This document shows positions 60,450-64,000 of a stretch of DNA of 64,000 nt, piece by piece. Position numbers and translations under genes: made by a program. The notes under the pieces are model-generated. The model was not told where the DNA came from, ran no database searches, and worked only from the letters and a program-made list of their open reading frames with translations. How positions within the stretch are numbered: the stretch's first letter is position 1; the number at the start of each line of letters is the position of its first letter. The DNA comes from Streptomyces durmitorensis (GTDB lineage: Bacteria; Actinomycetota; Actinomycetes; Streptomycetales; Streptomycetaceae): NCBI RefSeq assembly GCF_023498005.1, contig NZ_CP097289.1:3782001-3846000 (forward strand). The letters run 5' to 3'.

Positions 60450-61709
60450 TCAGACCGCGGAACCGGCCTTCCACTGTGCCCAGTCCATGACCCAGCCGTT
60501 GAAGCCGTTGTCCGGCTGGACCGTCTTGTCGCCGGTGTTCCTGACGTCCACGACGTCACCGACCATCGAGTTGTCGTAGAACCAGGCGCCCGGGGTGCTC
60601 TTGTCGTTCGCGCCCTTGGCGTCTTCCAGGCCGACGCAGCCGTGGCTGGTGTTGGCGCCGCCGAAGATGGACTTGGCGCCCCAGTAGTTGCCGTGGATGA
60701 ACGTGCCCGACTGGGACAGGCGCATGGCGTGCGGCACGTCCTTGATGTCGTACTCGCCCTTGCCGTCGCCGTCCGTGAAGCCGACCGTCGCGCCGTCCAT
60801 GCGGGTCTCCTTGAACTTCTCGGAGATCACCATCTTGCCGTTGTACGTCTTGTTCTCCGGGGAGCCCGCGGAGATCGGGATGGTCTTGACGACCTTGTTG
60901 TCCCGCATGACCTTCATCGTCTTCGTCTTGGCGTCGACGATGGAGACCTGGTTACGGCCGATCTTGAACTGGACCGTCTTCTCCTGGACGCCGGTGACGC
61001 CGTCCGCGCCCTCGACGCCGTCCAGGGCCAGCTTCATCGTGACCGTGGAGTTGCCCTGCCAGTAGTCCTCGGGGCGGAAGTCGATGCGGTTGTTGCCGAA
61101 CCAGTGGCCGACGACTTCCTGGCCGCTGCTGGACGACACCTTGATGGCGGACTGGACGTCCTTCTTGTTCGTGATCGCCTTGTCGAAGTTGATCGACACC
61201 GGCATGCCCACGCCGACCGTGGAGCCGTCCTCGGGCGTGAAGTTCCCGATGAAGCTGTTGCTCGGCGAGACCGTCGTGAACTTCGAGTTCTCGTGCGCCT
61301 TGCGGCCCTCGGAGTCCTTGGCGGTGGCACTGATCTTGTACGTGGTCGCCCGCTCCAGCTGGCCGCTGGGCTTCCAGCTCTTCTTGTCGGCAGCTATCTC
61401 GCCGGCCACGGCCGTACCCGCCTCGGTCGTCATCTTGACGTCCGTCAGCGAGCCGTTGCTCACCTTGACTGCGGCCGCGCTGTTGATGCTCGCGTTGTCG
61501 GAGCCGTCCTTGGGCGCGATCTTGATATCGGCGTCGGACGTCTTCTTGGCGGCTGCTTCGTCGACCTGGTTCTGCGACTCCTTGCCGCCGGCGCTGCTCT
61601 TGTCGCCGTCGTCGCTGCTACAGGCCGAGAGCACCAGGACGCCGCCGACCAGAGCGGATACGGCCGCAAGACCCTTGCGCCGTCCGCGCTGCCGCCTACT
61701 GTCCGTCAT
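60450..61709 (-). CDS. L,D-transpeptidase lipoprotein with Ig-like domains
   Basis: 419 aa from MTDSRRQR, chosen because GGAGAAG lies 6 nt upstream; a longer frame begins 42 codons earlier. The signal ends in a lipobox LVLSAC with Cys30, so the enzyme is lipid-anchored. Two Ig-like domains (about 60-280) precede the YkuD catalytic domain, with the motif HGNYWG and the catalytic pair His356-Gly-Cys358 in SHGCVGLED. It makes 3-3 peptidoglycan crosslinks, the beta-lactam-insensitive route. The layout matches the LdtMt2-like class. It is monocistronic. Confidence 0.95.
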   Translation of the reverse strand: MTDSRRQRGRRKGLAAVSALVGGVLVLSACSSDDGDKSSAGGKESQNQVDEAAAKKTSDADIKIAPKDGSDNASINSAAAVKVSNGSLTDVKMTTEAGTAVAGEIAADKKSWKPSGQLERATTYKISATAKDSEGRKAHENSKFTTVSPSNSFIGNFTPEDGSTVGVGMPVSINFDKAITNKKDVQSAIKVSSSSGQEVVGHWFGNNRIDFRPEDYWQGNSTVTMKLALDGVEGADGVTGVQEKTVQFKIGRNQVSIVDAKTKTMKVMRDNKVVKTIPISAGSPENKTYNGKMVISEKFKETRMDGATVGFTDGDGKGEYDIKDVPHAMRLSQSGTFIHGNYWGAKSIFGGANTSHGCVGLEDAKGANDKSTPGAWFYDNSMVGDVVDVRNTGDKTVQPDNGFNGWVMDWAQWKAGSAV

Positions 61710-61963
61710 CACACGCTTCTCCATCGTTGCCGAAATCCCCAACACGCCAAGAACGCCGAGAGTCCCCGTAGTCCCGCATAACGTCCTGCCCGGTTCGTCC
61801 CGTTCCACTTCCGCCGAAGATGTGGGGAACACCACGTCATGCGATGCGCCGGTGACAGCCGTGCACCTCTGAGACGACGGAACCCCGGGCGGCGGTTGCC
61901 GTCCGGGGCTACGGGTTCCGTTTTTTCCGTCCGGCAGACGTACTACTTTCCGTCTACCGCCTG

Positions 61964-62308
61964 TTACCCCCGGCCACCGTCGCCGTCCTCGTCGTCGTCA
62001 TCATCCTCGTCCGGGTCCCAGTCGGGCGAATCGGGGTCGTACTCGATCTGCTCACTGCTCCAGGAGGCCTGCGAGAGCTCGACCCCGGGCACCGCGCTGA
62101 CCAGGTCGAACGGGTCCACCAGATAGGCGAGTGCCTCCGCGTCGTCCTCCTTGACGGCCGTCTCGGCATGGAGACGTTCCTCGGCGGGCATGTGCTCGTC
62201 CTCCGCGATCCGGCGCAGCGCGGAGGCGGCGAGATCGCCGGAGTCGTCGACCTCCACCACCAATTCGACGCGGAGTCGTACAAAACGTGATGTCTCAGAT
62301 GTGCTCAT
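61964..62308 (-). CDS. Acidic conserved hypothetical protein
   Basis: 114 aa from MSTSETSR; TACGCT (62316-62321, minus strand) lies 7 nt before the ATG, a leaderless start. The first ~85 residues form a small alpha/beta unit (RFVRLRVELVVEVDDSGDLAA, then AVKEDDAEALAYLVDPFDLV); the last ~25 are a long Asp/Glu run (DPDEDDDDDEDGD). No signal or membrane segment is visible. I do not recognise a characterised family. It is divergent from the LAxTG protein gene. Confidence 0.75.
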   Translation of the reverse strand: MSTSETSRFVRLRVELVVEVDDSGDLAASALRRIAEDEHMPAEERLHAETAVKEDDAEALAYLVDPFDLVSAVPGVELSQASWSSEQIEYDPDSPDWDPDEDDDDDEDGDGGRG

Positions 62309-62418
62309 GAGTCGGAGCGTACGACCCATGACCCCCGCGACTTTCCCGCGACCCGCGCCTTTCACTACCATCGCCCCACACGGCCAATTCGCCAGCGCCA
62401 CAAGGGGGATCCGATTCC

Positions 62419-62766
62419 GTGTCCGCACGTCGATCGCTGTTTACCGCCACTGCCGCAGGAGCCCTCCTCGGCGCCCTGTGGTTCGTTCCCTCCGCCAATG
62501 CGACGGCGACGTTCAGATCCCCGGAGGCCCCTGACTCCTCCCGGGTCGTCCACACCGAACAGCGCCGCGCGACGCTGCCGTCGGACGACACCGCCGACGC
62601 CGCCGGCACCACCGACACCGCAGCCCCGGCCGATGCCCGCCTCGCGGACACGGGCGCCGGCGTCGACACGACGCCGTACCTGATCGGCGGGACGGCGTTC
62701 CTGGGGCTCGGGGCGGGGTTCGTGGCGTATTCCGTACGGCGTGAGCAGCGGGGGCCCGCTTACTGA
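62419..62766 (+). CDS. LAxTG-anchored surface protein (class E sortase substrate)
   Basis: 115 aa from a GTG (CCGTGTCCGCACG). A Sec signal (about residues 1-29) is followed by a Thr/Asp/Ala-rich stalk and, at residues 75-79, the sorting motif LADTG, then a membrane segment (TPYLIGGTAFLGLGAGFVAY) and the charged tail RREQRG. LAxTG is the motif of the class E sortases of Streptomyces, which join such proteins to the cell wall. The mature stalk is short (about 45 residues), so it may be an adhesive or spacer protein. No sortase gene lies in the window. Confidence 0.85.
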   Translation: MSARRSLFTATAAGALLGALWFVPSANATATFRSPEAPDSSRVVHTEQRRATLPSDDTADAAGTTDTAAPADARLADTGAGVDTTPYLIGGTAFLGLGAGFVAYSVRREQRGPAY

Positions 62767-63143
62767 GGGGTGCTCTTCTCGGCCTGTCCCCGGGGAGTCA
62801 TCTCCGGCAAGGCGGCCGCCGGTGCGCCCAGCCTCGCCGCCCGTAGCGCGGGGAAGCCCGCGGCCACCAGAAGCGTCGCCTGGACCATCCAGAGGCTGCT
62901 GACCCTGCCGCTCAGTTCGCCGGGCGTGCCGTGCTGGAGCAGGGCCGAGCGGAGGGTCTCGGAGATCAGGTCGCCGAGCCCGGCAAGGGCGAGCAGGACC
63001 AGGGCGAGCGGCAGGTACGACGTCAGGCCGAAGCCCGTCAGGGAGAGACCCCACACGAGAACCGCCCCGACCAGCGCGTGCCCGCCCGCACGTGCCGTCC
63101 AGCCGCTGGTCGCGGCCCCGACGAGGGCACCGAGCGAGGAACT
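62760..63143 (-). pseudogene. C-terminal remnant of an MFS transporter (EntS-like)
   Basis: The frame holds membrane-like sequence (GHALVGAVLVWGLSLTGFGL, SYLPLALVLLALAGLGDLIS) and ETLRSALLQHGTPGELSGRV, which is typical of the EntS-type exporter C-terminal half. The end (SSLWMVQATLLVAAG then a short tail) lacks the last helices normally found, and the N-terminal half of the transporter is missing altogether. It abuts a plus-strand TetR remnant at about 63145. I read this as one deletion event that removed most of a TetR-MFS pair. Confidence 0.6.
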
Positions 63144-63147
63144 GGCG

Positions 63148-63225
63148 GCCGAATCCCCTGGCGCCCTCTTCGAGTTCGCGGTGGACGTCCTCCTTGAGGG
63201 GCTCGCGCGCCGGGCACTCGGGTGA
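63148..63225 (+). pseudogene. C-terminal remnant of a TetR family regulator
   Basis: The frame ..ESPGALFEFAVDVLLEGLARR.. matches the usual C-terminal helix of TetR/AcrR regulators (FEFALDxLLDGLxxR), followed by a stop at 63223-63225. The DNA-binding half is absent. It lies head-to-head against the MFS remnant, so the pair was probably once a regulator-exporter unit. Confidence 0.5.
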
Positions 63226-63279
63226 CCCTGGCCGCGCGGCACCACGGCCGGATACGGGGCGGCCGCTAGGCATGCGGAC

Positions 63280-64000
63280 ATGAGATTCGAGCCCCGGCTG
63301 AAGAACACCGAAACCCCCCGCGCCCGCCGCCTCCGTCTCGTCGGCGCCCTGTGCGCCGTCGCGGCATCGGCCGCCCTGGTGACAGGCTGCGGCGGGGACA
63401 GCGACAAGCCGTCCGCCGACGCGACATCGGAGGCGGCGAAGACCGTTCCGAAGGAGGCGCCGTCGAAGAGCCCCACGGGCAGCGCGTCCCTCACGCAGGA
63501 CCAGCAGGAGCGCAAGGCGCTGCTCGCCGCCACCAAGGTCACCTACGACAAGGCCGCCGCCACGGCGGTGGACAAGGTCTCGGGCAGCAAGCTGACCGAC
63601 CTCGACCTGGAGGGCCTTGACGACGACAACGACAGCGACGATGACGACGACGCGAGCGGGAGCCCCAGCCCGAGCCCCAGCCCGAGCCCCAGCCCGAGCC
63701 CGAGCGGCAGCGCGGCCGCCCCGCAGTGGGTCGCCGAGGTCGCCGAGAAGGACGGCACGGTGCACAACGTCCGCATCGACGCGGTCTCGGGCAAGGTGAT
63801 CAGCTCCGCCCCCGAGAACGACCAGGACGCCGACGACAAGAAGGAGACGGCCGACTGGCTCTCCCGCGTCAAGCAGTCGCCGGAGCAGGCGGCCAAGGTG
63901 GCGACGGACAAGAAGAAGGGCACGGTCACGTCGATCGGCCTGGACGACAACGACAGCAACACGCTCGTCTGGTCCGTCGACGTCGTCACCGACGACTGGA
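63280..64000 (+). CDS. PepSY-domain lipoprotein (3' end outside window)
   Basis: Open from the ATG at 63280 to the window end (240 codons seen). The signal ends with a lipobox LVTGC (Cys37). The mature protein has an Ala/Lys-rich start, a PepSY-like unit (ALLAATKVTYDKAAATAV, later VHNVRIDAVSGKVIS), a Ser-Pro repeat linker (SPSPSPSP type, about residues 127-145) and a second PepSY-like start (WLSRVKQSPEQAAKVA). PepSY domains are linked to protease inhibition or metal/envelope sensing. The C-terminus and its neighbours are not visible here. Confidence 0.88.
   Translation, partial: MRFEPRLKNTETPRARRLRLVGALCAVAASAALVTGCGGDSDKPSADATSEAAKTVPKEAPSKSPTGSASLTQDQQERKALLAATKVTYDKAAATAVDKVSGSKLTDLDLEGLDDDNDSDDDDDASGSPSPSPSPSPSPSPSGSAAAPQWVAEVAEKDGTVHNVRIDAVSGKVISSAPENDQDADDKKETADWLSRVKQSPEQAAKVATDKKKGTVTSIGLDDNDSNTLVWSVDVVTDDW

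Overview
The window is a stretch of Streptomyces-type actinobacterial chromosome. Third codon positions are strongly G/C biased, genes are dense, and lineage markers are present: mycothiol S-conjugate amidase (mca), a clpP3-clpP4-popR locus, GTP-dependent PEP carboxykinase, an LAxTG (class E sortase) surface protein and DUF4307. Many genes start without a Shine-Dalgarno sequence, 6-8 nt after a TAnnnT box. I see no rRNA, tRNA, CRISPR array, intact insertion sequence or prophage.

Region by region. 1-2.7 kb: end of a secreted M14 carboxypeptidase, then a lipoprotein and a membrane protein whose start and stop codons overlap. 2.8-10 kb: a catabolic locus, with GntP permease, RidA, IclR regulator and 2-keto-3-deoxygluconate-type kinase on the minus strand, divergent from a PLP ammonia-lyase/aldolase-like enzyme and an N-acyl-D-amino acid deacylase. 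10-12.4 kb: a gene-poor patch with large hairpins, one orphan gene and three decayed fragments. 12.4-20 kb: secreted proteins (FG-GAP repeat protein, twin serine proteases, beta-propeller/Ig protein), an AlaA-type aminotransferase and a small gene behind a PerR/Fur-like box. 20-28 kb: pckG, hemolysin III, an MFS-TetR pair with its operator, a Mut7-C protein and a YyaL/SSP411-type thioredoxin-fold protein. 28-34 kb: a STAND/TPR ATPase, a small membrane protein, mca, DUF4307 and greA. 34-42 kb: DrrAB-type exporter, threonine dehydratase, MarR, an ECF-like sigma factor with a membrane partner, metB, a TPR-like membrane protein and msrA. 42-50.4 kb: a hydrolase divergent from a MerR regulator, a lipoprotein, DUF3885, a TmrB-like kinase, clpP3-clpP4 with popR, an APH(6)-type kinase divergent from a hydrolase, and two VOC proteins. 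50.5-64 kb: two MmyB-type XRE regulators flanking a zinc alcohol dehydrogenase, a fused ABM/truncated haemoglobin protein, a large subtilase, a MacB-type ABC system, an L,D-transpeptidase, an LAxTG protein, remnants of a TetR/MFS pair and a PepSY lipoprotein cut by the window end.

The most interesting points are: (i) the 2.8-10 kb locus reads as a possible route from N-acyl-D-glucosaminate or another D-amino acid to 2-keto-3-deoxygluconate; (ii) ClpP4 has Gly where the catalytic His belongs, while ClpP3 is complete and PopR ends in Ala-Ala; (iii) an ABM-haemoglobin fusion; (iv) well-defined operator-like palindromes or repeats in front of several genes; (v) two DnaA boxes next to a perfect 14-bp palindrome between ilvA and the drug exporter.
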